Shown here piece by piece: positions 1-11,640 of a DNA stretch of 64,000 nucleotides. The position numbers and the translations under genes were made by a program. The notes under the pieces are model-generated. The model saw nothing but the letters and a program-made list of their open reading frames with translations, made no database searches and was not told the origin of the DNA. Source of the DNA: Fremontodendron californicum. Taxonomy: Eukaryota > Streptophyta > Magnoliopsida > Malvales > Malvaceae. Position 1 is the first letter of the stretch; the number at the start of each line of letters is the position of its first letter. The stretch is from assembly GCA_030761205.1 (NCBI GenBank), contig JAULJL010000005.1:9201501-9265500 (forward strand), in the 5' to 3' direction.

Positions 1-1
1 C

Positions 2-76
2 AAAAGGTTGTCTAATACTGTTTTTCATAAAATAACTAGCAAGCTTGGAATGGATGATATCCAGTCACCAGCTTGA
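2..76 (+). pseudogene. Ty1-copia pol, C-terminal 24 codons (partial)
   Basis: The frame starting at base 2 is open from the window edge and stops with TGA at 74-76. It ends in KLGMDDIQSPA, which has the character of the C-terminus of Ty1-copia polyproteins. A purine-rich tract follows at 75-83 (GAGGGGGAG), and then an LTR beginning TGTGGG at 84. This order (pol end, polypurine tract, 3' LTR) is diagnostic of the 3' end of a copia element in plus orientation. Most of the element lies left of the window, so intactness cannot be judged. Confidence 0.75.
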
Positions 77-83
77 GGGGGAG

Positions 84-312
84 TGTGGGAAACAATCCCT
101 GATTTCTAGGGATTAGTCAATCCATGATTAGTTAATAATCCCTGATTTTTAGGGATTAGTTTGATTTTTCAGGATCATCTTTTATTTGTATTTATTTTGT
201 AATTAGTGAGTTACCTAGAGTAGCATTTTCTTTATTTGTATATAAACAGTGTAATATGCTTTTCATTTTTTAGAACACAAAGAATACAATTCAGAATTTT
301 TGTTTTTTGTCA
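84..312 (+). mobile_element. 3' LTR of a Ty1-copia retrotransposon
   Basis: The LTR starts with TGTGGGAAACAATCCC directly after the polypurine tract. It contains a promoter-like TATATAAA near 239. The right end is my best guess: a CA at 311-312 would give a 229-bp LTR. No target duplication could be tested because the left end of the element is outside the window. The start is firm and the end is uncertain. Confidence 0.6.
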
Positions 313-1323
313 AAAAGCAATCAGGCTGGTGAAATCAGTAATGGAGTACAAAGAAACTGAAAAAAAAAAGCTGAGGCTTGTGTGATATCGGCGAGAACTG
401 TGGGAAAATGCCAAGAAAATGAGGGAAAATAAGGGAAAAACGAGGAAGTTTCTCAACTTGTGCAAGACCAGCTAGCAGAAGTTGAGAGCAATTTTCTTGA
501 AGTTGACTTTATCATATAATTGGATTTATATATTTTACTATACTCTTAAGTTTGAACTAGGAATAATATTTTTGTAATCTGTCAAATGCATCTATGGTTT
601 TCACATAGAGTTGTCTAACTAATGTAAAAATTTGTTAGTCTTGTCTAATTACTCTGCACTTTGTATATATGTTAGAAAATGAATTAATGTAGTGTGTATT
701 TTTCTCCCATATTTCTTTTTTGTTCTTCATTTTTTCTGTTCTTGATACTACAGTATTAGAGCATTCTTAATCTTAAAGGGTTGTGAGTGAGAGTAAAAAC
801 CAACAATGCTTCCTTTTATTTAAAACCTTAAATTCCTAAGAACCAGCTTATGGTATGTAGTTTTTTTTTTACTCACTTCCTGTATTCACGTGAGAAAACT
901 ATCTTGTTTAGGTAGTAAAGTGAAGACATATTTAATAGTATTTGACTTGTGGGAAGTAGTAGAGAGATCTATTCTAAAATGCAATCGTTACGCAACGTAA
1001 TGAAAATTAAAATTTTCGCACTGTATTTTATTCGTTACGTAATGCTCACGACATTATCAAATTCTTTGAAACACTATCAAATTCACATCCGCGACAATCG
1101 CGACATGTTACATAATGCCCGCAACTACGACATTAAAATCGCATCTATAACGAAATCCACGATCACGATTTAAAATTGACATCACCCTTAAGGAAGTTGT
1201 TAAAAAATAAAAACTTTGTCCTTCATCCACTCGGTTGTATCACTCATTTGTATCATATGTGATTTTCATAAGAATAATGGTCTGGTTTGTGAGACAACAA
1301 AAAAGTGTGGGACAAATTTAAAG
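313..1323. other. No confident gene; possible exon-like remnant near 390-475
   Basis: A plus-strand frame near 390-475 reads as a lysine/arginine-rich stretch (RELWENAKKMRENKGK) and then a stop, followed by T-rich DNA that could be a 3' UTR. It has no recognisable domain. The 74-codon open frame at 949-1173 is built from short repeats of CGTTACG/CACGAT type and does not look coding. I see no RNA gene here. Confidence 0.25.
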
Positions 1324-1788
1324 GTAGTGTTTGGTATTGTTTTTAAGATTATCATGGTGATTTAATTATCATAATGATAAGATCACCAAAGTAATTTGAT
1401 CACTAGTGATCTCAAATTACTATGTTTGGTATAATATTATAAATGAATATTTTTGATATCGTATAAAAAAATCACTAAATATATAACATAAAAATAACTT
1501 TATTATAAGTAATAAGATTATTTAACAAAAATAACAATTTTTTTTTTATTAAATGAATAATTTATAAAATAAGAATTTATTATTCTATAGAAAATTATAA
1601 GGTATGATCTTGTACGGATGAGTATAATTCAAAATTATTAACATATTCATATCTAATGGACATATAAATTGTCTTGTACAATATTACTGCCACATAAGAT
1701 TTTCAAATTACTATCAAACACGAATATTTAATTATGATAATTAAATAAACTTCAATTTTAAGAAGATCACTTCATATCAAACACCACA
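1324..1788. mobile_element. hAT-like MITE
   Basis: The ends form imperfect inverted repeats: left GTAGTGTTTGGTATTG and right ATATCAAACACCAC. The interior is AT-rich and non-coding. The GTGTTTGGTA-type terminus is typical of short hAT-derived elements in plants. I could not settle the target duplication. Confidence 0.4.
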
Positions 1789-1889
1789 AAAATTTCCAAG
1801 AAAGCGACTAGACAAGACAAATCAAATGCTCAATTCAAGGACAAACTTAAAGTTGTTTACTTATCATTTCTAAAATCTATAATCTATTA

Positions 1890-3201
1890 TCTATTACTAA
1901 CATTAAAAGCAATCCCCCAAATGCATGGGAGGTAAGAATTAAAAATTTTGAATCCATACTTAGTTGACAACTAAGCATGGGTATTAAGGGGGTTGGGGGG
2001 TTAGTCTGGGTAATTTCACTTTTTTTTTTTTATTAAGAAGGGAAGAAAGAAAAGAAAGAAAAAAGAAAGAAAGAAAGAAAAGAGAAAAAAGGAGGGGGAA
2101 TGGAGAAAAAATTGTGTTCGTGTCGTTTTTGTGTTCGTATTATTTTTTGTCTGTTCAAAATATTATAAATTTATACAATTTTTATACGTTAATAATTCGT
2201 TTTATGTAGATTTTGATACATCCGACTATTCGTTCGTATTCATATTATTTTTTGTGTAGTGCTCGTGTTATTTTTTCATATGTTCAAAGTATTATAAATT
2301 TATATAAATTTTTAAAATCAATAATTCATTTTATGTGAATTTTGACACGTTCATGTATTTGTGTTGTGTTCATGTTATTTTCGTGTCGTGTTTTAATTTT
2401 TTTTTCATGTGTTCGTGTCATGTTTCAATTCATCCAAATATTTTGCATAGTTTGTCATGGTGATTTAATTTAGAAAAAATTGTGTGTGTTCATGTCGTGT
2501 CTCAATTCATCCTATATTTTGCATAATTTATTATAATGATTTAACTTAGAAAAAAAATTTGTATGTTCGTAATATGTTCGTGTTATTTTATTGTGTGTTT
2601 AAATTATTATAAATTTATATAAATTTTTACATGTTAATAATTCGGTTTATTTAGATTTTGACACGTTCATGTATTTTTGTCGTGTTCATGTTATTTTTCG
2701 TGTCGTATTTTAATTTTTTTCATGTAGTGTTCGTGTCATATAATCATGCTGTGTCCGAAATTGCCAAGTCTAATTGACACTATCCAAATAACTCCCAAGT
2801 TTATGTCGTGCATCGTCATGTTCTTGTTGTTTTCCTTGTTATAATCGTATTTAGGATAATATATTTATATAAATTTCGACACATTAATAATCGTTTTATG
2901 TAAATTTTGACACGTTCACGTATTTGTGTCGTGTTCATGTTATTTTTTCTGTCATGTCGGATTTTAATTATTTTTTCCATGTTATGTTCGTATCGTATAA
3001 TTATGTTGTGTCTGAAATTGCCGGATGTAATTAACCATATTTAAATAACTCTCAATTTTATACCAGGTGTCTTATAAGAATAGGAATTATTATTTTTCTA
3101 AATTATTATATTTACTACTATTGCTTTTTTATCTTTTAAATTTATTACAAAATATTGATTCAAATCCGATAACATTTCGCAGCGAAACGCGTGCAATCTA
3201 A
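1890..3201 (+). mobile_element. Helitron-like element, unit 1 of a tandem pair
   Basis: The 3' end has the classic layout: a short hairpin (TTTCGC-A-GCGAAA, 3175-3187), about ten bases, then CTAA at 3198-3201 followed by T. The proposed 5' end is TCTATTACTAAC at 1890, with a similar TCTATT motif at 1883 as an alternative. The body holds a polypurine patch (2038-2100) and many CGTGT/TGTTCGTG repeats. It carries no Rep/helicase gene, so it would be non-autonomous. The unit starting 1.3 kb further on repeats the whole layout. Confidence 0.5.
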
Positions 3202-4359
3202 TTTACTATAAAAACAATCCCCCAAATCAATGAGATGAGAGAATTGAGAATTTTTGGTATAGGGTTAGTTGACAACTAATCATGAGTATTAAGAGGGTTG
3301 GGGAGGTTAGATTAAGTATTTTAATTTTTTTTTTTGGATTAAGAAAGAAAGAAAAGAAAGAAAAAAGAAATAAAGAAAAGAAAAGAAAGAAAGAGAAAAG
3401 AAATAAATGAAGAAAAATTGTGTGTTCGTATCGTTTTTTGTGTTCGTATTATTTTTGGTGTGTTCAAAATATTATAAATTTATACAATTTTTACACGTTA
3501 ATAATTCGTTTTATGTAGATTTTGACACGTTCGCATATTCATGTCGTGTTCGTATTATTTTTCGTCTGTTCAAAATATTATAAATTTATATAATTTTTAC
3601 ATGTTAATAACTCATTTTATGTAGATTTTGACACGTTCGAATATTCGTTCGTGTTCATAGTATTTTTCGTGTTCGTGTTATTTTTTTGTGTGTTCAAAGT
3701 ATTATAAATTTATATAAATTTTTACATGTTAATAATTTATTTTATGTAGATTTTGACACGTTATTTTCGTTTGTTGTGTTCATGTTATTTTCGTGTCGTG
3801 CCGTATTTTAATTATTTTTTTATGTGTTCGTGTCGTGTTTCAATTCATCCAAATTTTTGTATAGTTTATCATGGTGATCCAATTTAGAAAAAATTTTGTA
3901 TGTTCGTGTCGTGTCTCAATTCATCACATATTTTGTATAATTTGTTATAATGATTCAATTTAGAGAAAAATTGTATGTTCGTAACATGTTCGTGTTATTT
4001 TATCGTGTGTTTAAAATATTATAAATTTATATAAATTTTTACACTTCAATAATTCATTTTATGTTGATTTTGACACATTCGTGTATTTGTGTCATGTTCA
4101 TGTTATTTTTTGTGTCATGTGTTTTAATTATTTTTTCATGTTATGTTCATATCATATAATTATGTTGTGTCTGAAATTGTCGGATCTAATTAATCATATT
4201 CAAATAACTCTCAATTTTATACCGAATGTCGTATAAGGATAGAAGTTATTATTTTTCTAAATTATTTTTACTCATCTTGCTTTTTAATCTTTCAAATTTA
4301 TTATAAAATATCAATTTAAATTCGATAATATTTCGCAGCAAAGCGCGAACATTATCTAA
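3197..4359 (+). mobile_element. Helitron-like element, unit 2 of a tandem pair
   Basis: This is a diverged copy of the preceding unit. It has the same opening (AACAATCCCCCAAAT near 3213), the same TTAGTTGACAACTAA motif, the same GA-rich patch (3340-3410) and the same CGTGT-rich body. It ends in a decayed hairpin (TTTCGCAGCAAAG, 4331-4343) and CTAA at 4356-4359. Its start overlaps the CTAA of unit 1, so the two lie head to tail. No protein gene is present. Confidence 0.5.
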
Positions 4360-4988
4360 TATATTTAAAGTACCCAAACATATAGATGTGCAACATCTGT
4401 ATAAAAAGGACAAAAATTTGTGAATTATTAAGGGTATTATAAAGATTTTCAAAATAAAATAAAAAATCTTTTTTTAAGTATATGACTCGTATCCCACTTT
4501 GGTGAATTTGGGAGTTAGGCCGGAAAAATTGGATTTTATTGAAAAAAATTACAATAAATTTTCAAAATTTATAGAATTCTACTAGTTATAAATTTTACAA
4601 AAAAATTAAAATATTATACAAATTTATTGGAAAGATACAATCCAAACCATTGAATGAGATATATACCTACATTTTTTATTAAAGCAAAAACTCAAGTAAT
4701 TTAAATTCTTTTAGCTTATCCAAAAAACATTTAAGTTCTTTTAAAATAAAATAATTTTTCCTCTAGACATATATAGCCGAGTAAAAAATAGCAAGGTATT
4801 AGTATTTTTTTGGTACATCCAGTTTAGGGTATGTCATTTTAGAAAGATTCATATTCGATTTATAGATCGTTCACCGAAAAAATTTACTGGTAATAGAAAT
4901 CGAATCTAAATTTTACAAGTGAAATAATTGATTCTTACCAACTCAATAAATTTCGTTAATGCAAGGTATTAATATATCTATTGTGTTT
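4360..4988. other. Unassigned AT-rich DNA
   Basis: I see no coding frame, RNA gene or clear element ends in this stretch. Confidence 0.5.
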
Positions 4989-5282
4989 AGATATGTTTAT
5001 GGGTCAAGTCGGGCCGTAGTTTGAATTTTTTTTTCTTTATCCAGGACCGGTCCTAGGTGGACTCGAGCTAACCCGACGACTTGGTTCATTGTTCAAATAA
5101 TAATAAAAAATATTTTTTATTTTAATATTTTTATAATTAAATTTAAATAAAAAATATTTTTTATTAATTAAACAGTAATTCGAACCAAATCGGGCCGAAT
5201 CACTAAACTTTTGTCTAAACTTGAATCAATACAAGCTTAGTATGTCAGACCGAATGGACCACTCGACCTTTAAACAGATGTA
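4989..5282. mobile_element. Foldback element, short subfamily (294 bp)
   Basis: The ends are inverted (left AGATATGTTTATGGGTC, right GACCTTTAAACAGATGT). GC-rich arms flank an AT-rich centre that is itself roughly palindromic. Flanking 9-mers ATTGTGTTT and AATGTGTTG match at 7 of 9 bases, consistent with an aged 9-bp target duplication. It has the same architecture as the elements at 6155 and 46358. Confidence 0.55.
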
Positions 5283-5425
5283 AATGTGTTGTTTACTAAT
5301 TAAAATTTTGAAAATATCAAAAGCTTAACAAAAAAATATACAGATACCATCACAAGTCGCAACATAAACAAGAACTAAATAAAAAATAATTTATTTCTAA
5401 CAATAATAAATCTTGCCGCGTAATT

Positions 5426-5976
5426 AGAGGTACTCATGGACCGAATTGGGTTCGGACCGGTTTAGATATGATATCAACACCATATATGTTTGCCCAAGTC
5501 CGACCCGACCCGAAATATGGGCCTCAAATTCTACCTAAACCAGCACATATTATAAATGGATAGTCCAAGCCCGTTTAGGTCCACCCATATTTTTTTAAAA
5601 AAAATTAAACAAATATTTTTATTATTTAATTTTAGTAAATTTGTCTTTTTTCTTCTTCTTTATTTAGTTCTAAAACATGGATAACTTATAATATTTTTAA
5701 ATGTTTACATTATAATATTATAGATATTTATTTTTTATATGATATAAATTACATAATATATAATTATAAAAATAATATATTAGATAAATAAAAATGGGCC
5801 GAACCTGGCCGTGCTCGGACCTTGATTGTTGGAGCTAAGGCTTGGGCAATTTTCTAAATGGGCCTAATTTTTTTTGCCCAAACCAATATTTCGGTTCTAA
5901 TATTTTTGTCCAAACCCTTCAAAATATGGACGAATCTTTGAGTTTGGACGAGTAGCTCGACCCTTGAACAGGTTTA
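5426..5976. mobile_element. Foldback element, long subfamily (551 bp)
   Basis: It begins AGAGGTACTCATGGACC and ends GACCCTTGAACAGGTTTA, in inverted relation. The 9-bp flanks CGCGTAATT and CGCGTAATG match at 8 of 9. The interior shares long stretches with the element at 39391, for example ATCAACACCATATAT and CTTGATTGTTGGAGC. It is non-coding. Confidence 0.65.
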
Positions 5977-6154
5977 CGCGTAATGCGAGTAGTGTTTTAG
6001 TTTCTATTAAAGTTCTATCATTATTAATTTTATATGTTTAATTGTGATTTTGTTGTGATTTTAAAAGATGAAAAAAAAGTAAAGAAGAATAGAATGGCAC
6101 CAAAGGTGATTATATGTATAATTTACTTTAAAAATAATCATATCTTACTCTTAA

Positions 6155-6423
6155 GTAGACCTATTTAAGGGTCGGATGGACAAGCTCGATTCATATTGGA
6201 TCGAACTTAGACAAATATTTTTTCAATTCGGATCGGTCCGACTCAAATTATTATTTATTAATAAAAAATATTTTTATTTAAATTTAATTATAAAATTATA
6301 TAAATATTAATATAATATTTTTTTAATATTTAAACAATGATTCAAGCTCGAGCCAAATTTGGATAAAAAATATTAAAAAAAAATTGAATCATGATCCAAT
6401 CCAACTCGATTCATAAACAGTTC
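6155..6423. mobile_element. Foldback element, short subfamily (269 bp)
   Basis: It is flanked by a perfect 9-bp direct repeat, TACTCTTAA, at 6146-6154 and 6424-6432. The termini GTAGACCTATTTAAGGG and CATAAACAGTTC are imperfect inverted repeats. The centre (AAAAATATTTTTATTTAAATT) folds back on itself. Of all copies in the window, this one has the clearest target duplication. Confidence 0.75.
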
Positions 6424-6439
6424 TACTCTTAATATTTCT

Positions 6440-7230
6440 ACAAATTATTAAACATATAGGATATAATGATATTATATCCACTTTCATATTATATCGTATT
6501 TTGTCCACACAATCATGTGTACCAAATGAATCCTTCAAAAAGGATCCAAAGATTTTTATATAAGTTCTATCCTTCTCACATTGCACCGGCCCTTAAATTT
6601 GTAATTTTCCTAGATGGAATCTCTTAGTTTCGCAAGAAAACACCCTTTCTAGTTTTTATCTACAGCGAAATTGGATGGTCCTACTCCTATAATTATATAG
6701 TTATCATTTTCAAATAATTTAAATGGCATAGTTTTTTTTTTGGTCAAAAATAGCGAGCACAATTATTTGATTTGACAATTCATTCACGCACATCATGTTT
6801 AATATATTTTTTTATTGTATAAATATGATACAAATTATTAAAAGTATTAAAATTTTATACACAAATATAATAAATTTATTAAATATGTTATATTAATCAT
6901 ATTTAAACATATCATATCATATTTATTATATTATTTTCGTGTTTATTAAATATATCGTGTCCAAATTATTCTTTGTATATACTCAAATACATTTTCAGAT
7001 AATAAATGTCCTTCATTTCAAAAAAAATCTTTATTAAATGTTGGTACAACAATTTTCTGATACAATAGATCTAACAATTCGTGTATCTGTATCGTATATT
7101 TTTTTATCATAATCGTGTTTAAGGTGTTTTATACTTATATAAATTTTGACGTGTTAATAATTTATGTTATATAGATTTTGACATGTTCGTGTATTCATAT
7201 TGTATCCGTGTTTTTTTTATATATCGTGTC
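6440..7230. repeat. Degenerate CGTGT-type dispersed repeat, target of element A
   Basis: This is AT-rich DNA with recurrent ATTAAACACG/CGTGTCGTG wording, as also found at 40140-40340, 43120-43325, 45800-45970 and 50560-50780. It is interrupted at 7235 by element A and resumes at 19653. No gene is seen. Confidence 0.4.
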
Positions 7231-7235
7231 GTGTA

Positions 7236-9421
7236 TGTCATAGCGATTTTTTCGGACCGCTACGACGAATTTGATGAAAACACAAAAAATGGAGTCGCCA
7301 CCAATCTTTTTTTGCTAGGTGTGATTGGCCACCTATTAAAACCGGTTTTTAGAAAAGTATTTTAAAATTAATTAAAACATTTTGTAAAACCAATTTCGAA
7401 GTCCGCGCTTTGAACCAGAGAGAAAACAAAATCGGGTTCGGGAGTCGGTTACGCGCGGGGAAGGATTAGCACCCCCGCAACGCCCGTTTAGAAAACGGTA
7501 CCACTTAATCACGTGTTAACTTTAATCTCGATTTAATGGATTCAACATCGGTATTTAAAAATAATTCTCTTTTATTTTTTTATTCTTAAAAAAAACATGT
7601 TTATTATTTTTTGGATTTTCTTGAACTGTTTTTAATTTTTAAAATTCGAAAGTGAACATAAATTTATTATCGAAAATACTCATTAAATATTCCCGACACT
7701 CTCGGTGGTATTTAACGAGATCTTCTCACCTCAGGACATCTCAAGAATCACAACAGTAATATCTTTCGAATTCCGTCGTCGGCAATTTACATCCATTTTT
7801 ATTCAAATGCGTATGATGCAAATATTTAAATATCGGATGCATACGGCTTAACATATAACTATAAAATTAAACATGCGAATCGTAATATTAAAAACACGAG
7901 CATGGCAAAATATCGAGCGCAATAAACATTCGCTATTTATTTATTTTTAATTTTATTATTTCATTTTTTATGCATTTTTGTATCGAGCATATCGCTAAAT
8001 ACTCCCACCACTCATGGTGATATTTAACGAAATTCTCGCACCTCAAGATATCTTAGGAATCACTACCGTGACGTCCTTCGAATTCCGTCGTCGGTAATTC
8101 TTATTCGCTTTTATTATGTATGCATCAAAATGCCATTTTTTATTTCTTTAAAAGATTAATAATGCATTTAATAAAAATAAAATAAGGTAAGGTAATAATA
8201 AAAAAATAATAATAATGACTATTATAATAAGTAAGGTAAATAGATAAAAGAAGTAAAATTATGAACTAACATGAAACGTAAATAAGAATAAGAATAAAAA
8301 TAATAACTAAATGAAACATAAATAAGAATAAGAATAAAAATAAAAATAAAAATAAAATAACATAGACATCTAGCATGCACCACAATATACTCTAATCAAG
8401 GCAAGCAACATTAGACATATGAGAGAGAAATTATCAAACATCAATATACTACATAATATGCTATATCCAAAGCAAATAACATTAGACATATAAAATAAAA
8501 ATCATCAAACACTAAATATGCACCACATTATATCACATCTAAGACAAACAACATTAGATATATAAAAATAAAAATAAAAATAAAAAAACTACCTCTCGAA
8601 CTCTGAACTGCTCCTTTTAGAACAATGTCTTTTGTTTTCGTGCTCCCTTCCAAAAATTTCCCTAACAAAGTAAAAACAAAAAAACAAAAAAAAACCAAAA
8701 GAGATCCTTTAAAACTTCTAAGAAATAAAACCAAATTCCCACCCCTGTAGCTTCCCCTGGCCTAGTTAGCCGAACCCCCATGGCCTATAGCTCCCCCCTG
8801 GCCTTCTCTCATTTGATAACAAGAAAGTTCTCCCCTTTTTCCCATTTTTTTAAAAAAAAAACTCGTGCCCTTCATCCCAACTCCATTCTTATTTTTCCTT
8901 TAACCCTTTAAATCTCCTGAAGCCCTCCCTTCTTTTCTTTATTTTACTCTCTTTTTCATCCCTTTCTCCCCATAGTCGCCCTCTCTTTCCTTATTTCTTT
9001 CTTCTCCCTTTTTCAAAATCCAGCCCCCCCTTCAGAGCTCTCCCTTTCTTTTTTCTTTTTCAAAACCGTGCCCCCTATATATCTTACTTTTTGCTTCTAT
9101 TTGAAGGCCCCCCCTTTCAGTTTTGTGCCCAGAAGTTGCTTGTTTGGGGTCTTGCGTGTGACTGTGGTAGGAGAGGTAAGGTAGCTGTTGAGTGTGCAGG
9201 GGGAGAAGAGAGGGGCTGGCAGCGTGATTCAAGCTGCCAGCAGTCCCTTTTTTTTTTTTTAATTTAAAACTTACATATAAAATATTATTAAAAGCTTAAA
9301 AAAAAATACTAATTAATAAATCAACTTGGTTAAGATAAGTGGACTCGATTAGCGGATAACAATCAAAGGCCTCAACTCGTTTTATTATCGGACTTAATCC
9401 GGACAAAATTGAGTTACTACA
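7236..9421 (-). repeat. Element A 3' LTR
   Basis: This 2186-bp LTR, read on plus, starts TGTCATAGCG and ends GTTACTACA. It is nearly identical to 17466-19652: by eye I find one substitution (AAAGCTT against AAAACTT near 9293) and one base in a poly-T run near 9250. It holds AT-rich microsatellite-like patches (8270-8360), a pyrimidine-rich stretch (8700-9060) and the block at 7396-7500 shared with the other LTR family. Confidence 0.95.
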
Positions 9422-9434
9422 GCTGCCCCTCTTT
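9422..9434 (-). other. Polypurine tract of element A
   Basis: On the minus strand the bases beside the 3' LTR read AAAGAGGGGCAGC, a standard plus-strand primer tract. The same sequence sits beside the LTR of element C (57165-57177). Confidence 0.85.
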
Positions 9435-9479
9435 GCACATTGCTGAGAATCGGGAATAGGGCAAAGACAATATAACCAA

Positions 9480-10530
9480 TTTTGTCCGGTTATAGAGATC
9501 CATTTTTAGCGAGGCTCTATCATTTGGAAAATAAATTGCTCCTCTAATCAGAGGCTCCATCACTTGGAAAAATAAATTGCTCTTCTCATCAGAGGCTCTA
9601 TCACTTGAAAAATAAATTGCTCCTCTCATCAGAGGCTATATCACTTGAAAAGTAAATTCCTCCTCTCATCAGAGGCTCTATCACTTAAAAAATAAATTGC
9701 TTCTCTCATCAGAGGCTCTATCACTTCGAAAATAAATTTCTCCTCTCATCAGAGGCTCTATCACTTGAAAAATAAATTGCTCTTCTCATCAGAGGCTCTA
9801 TCACTTGAAAAATAAACTGCTCCTCTCATCAGAGGCTCTATCACTTGGAAAGATAAATTGCTCCTCTAATCAGAGGCTCTATCACTTGCAAAAATAAACT
9901 GCTCCTCTAATCAGAGGCTCTATCACTTGGAAAAATAAATTGCTCCTCTAATCAGAGGCTCTATCACTTGGAAAGATAAATTGCTCCTCTAATAAGATGC
10001 TCTATCACTTGGAAAAATAAATTGCTCCTCTAATCCTAGGCTCTATCACTTGGTATCACTTGGAAAAATAAACTGCTCCTCTAATCAGAGGCTCTATCAC
10101 TTGGAAAATAAATTACTCCTCTAATCAGAGGCTCTATCACTTGGAAAAATAAATTGCTCCTCTAATCCGAGGCTCTATCACTTGGTATCACTTGGAAAAA
10201 TAAACTGCTCCTCTAATCAGAGGCTCTATCACTTGGAAAATAAATTGCTCCTCTAATCAGAGGCTCTATCACTTGAAAAAATAAATTGCTCCTCTAATCA
10301 GAGGCTCTATCACTTGGAAAAATAAACTGCTCCTCTAATCAGAGGCTCTATCACTTGGAAAAATAAATTGCTCCTCTAATCAGAGGCTCTATCACTTGGA
10401 AGATAAATTGCTCCTCTAATCAGAGGCTCCACCACTTTGAAAATAAATTGCTCCTCTCATCGGAGGCTCCACAACTTTGAAAATAAATTGCTCCTCTCAT
10501 CAGAGGCTCCACAACTTTGAAAATTTAAAA
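9480..10530 (-). repeat. About 41-bp minisatellite in the element A 3' region
   Basis: About 25 units follow the pattern GCTCCTCTAATCAGAGG, then CTCTATCACTTGG, then AAAAATAAATT. Each unit contains a short palindrome (CCTCT-AAT/CAT-CAGAGG). Two places (near 10050 and 10183) carry an extra TATCACTTGG, a sign of replication slippage. Three related units reappear at 11150-11245 and 11430-11525. It is non-coding. Confidence 0.9.
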
Positions 10531-10739
10531 ATGAACTTCGATTTTTTTTTTTTTTGACAATGAGTTTGAACACAACTTAGATCATCACCTCACTTACTAC
10601 CTTAGTCTTACGAAAGCGAAGACTCATTCTGGATATCCCCATCTCTTTCTCGTTTAGTTTTGAAATTCCTTATCAGATTCTTCGAATATCATACCGAGGC
10701 TCGACCTTTCTCAAAGTAACAAATTTGACTTCGCAAGAA

Positions 10740-11640
10740 TTGAAAATGGTACCCGGAGTTTTTGAAAAATGTCATTTTGAAAGATGCCACCCGGAGATTT
10801 TTGAAAGCGGATACTTGGAGGTATGAAAATGTTACTTCTTTGAAAGTGGTGCTCGGAGGTCTTATTCTTGACTTTGAGAATGATGCCCGGAGGCCTTTAT
10901 CAATGATTTTTTTTTAGAAAAGTGCTCGGAGGTCTTGAAAACATAACTTTTGAGAATAATGCTCGGAGATCTTGAAACAGGTGCCCGAAGGTCTTTAAAA
11001 ATGTCTTTTCTTTGAAAATGATGCCCGGAGGTCTTATCCATGGATTTTTGAGAATAGTGCCCGGAGGTCTTGAAAACATGACTTCTGAGAATAATGCCCG
11101 GAGGTCTTGAAACAGGTGCCCGGAGGTCTTTTTTTTTTTAATTTTCTATCACTTTGAAAAATAAATTGCTCCTCTAATCGGAGGCTCCACAACTTTGAAA
11201 ATAAATTGCTCCTCTCATCAGAGGCTCCACAACTTTGAAAATAAATTCTTTTCCTGTGCCCGGAGGACTTAAAAGAGGTAACCCGGAGGTTTTAAAAGAG
11301 ATGCCCGGAGGTCTTTTTTTTTGTAATTTTCTTTTTCTTTTGCTGTGCCCGGAGGATTTTTTAAAAAGGAATGCCCGGAGGTCTTAGAACAGGTGTCCGG
11401 AGGTCATCTTTTTTTTTAATTTTTCATCACTTTGAAAAATGAATTGCTCCTCTAATCAGAGGCTCCACAACTTTGAAAATAAATTGCTCCTCTCATCAGA
11501 GTCTCCACAACTTTGAAAATAAATTTTTTTTCTGTGCCCGGAGGACTTAAAAGAGGTAACCCGGAGGTTTTAAAAGAGGAGCCCGGAGGTCTTAGTGATC
11601 ATGCCTGAAGATCTTTCACAATCATATATTGGAAGAAAAT
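10740..11640 (-). repeat. Dispersed GTGCCCGGAGGTCTT repeats
   Basis: The motif TGCCCGGAGGTCTT (with variants) recurs more than fifteen times at irregular spacing, often next to GAAAATG/GAAAACATG, and mixes with units of the 41-bp repeat. The same motif occurs twice in element C near 57421-57465. No coding frame is present. Confidence 0.8.

Noticed and set aside
949..1173. 74-codon frame near the left end
   Set aside because: It is made of short CGTTACG/CACGAT repeats, with no domain or homologous copy in the window.
8528..9232. Open frames of 66-68 codons duplicated at 18758-19462
   Set aside because: They lie in the two LTR copies of element A. Their repetition comes from the LTR and not from a gene family, and their composition is low-complexity.
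9480..10530. CRISPR-like array of regularly spaced palindromic units
   Set aside because: Units are contiguous 41-bp tandem repeats without unique spacers, inside a plant retrotransposon.
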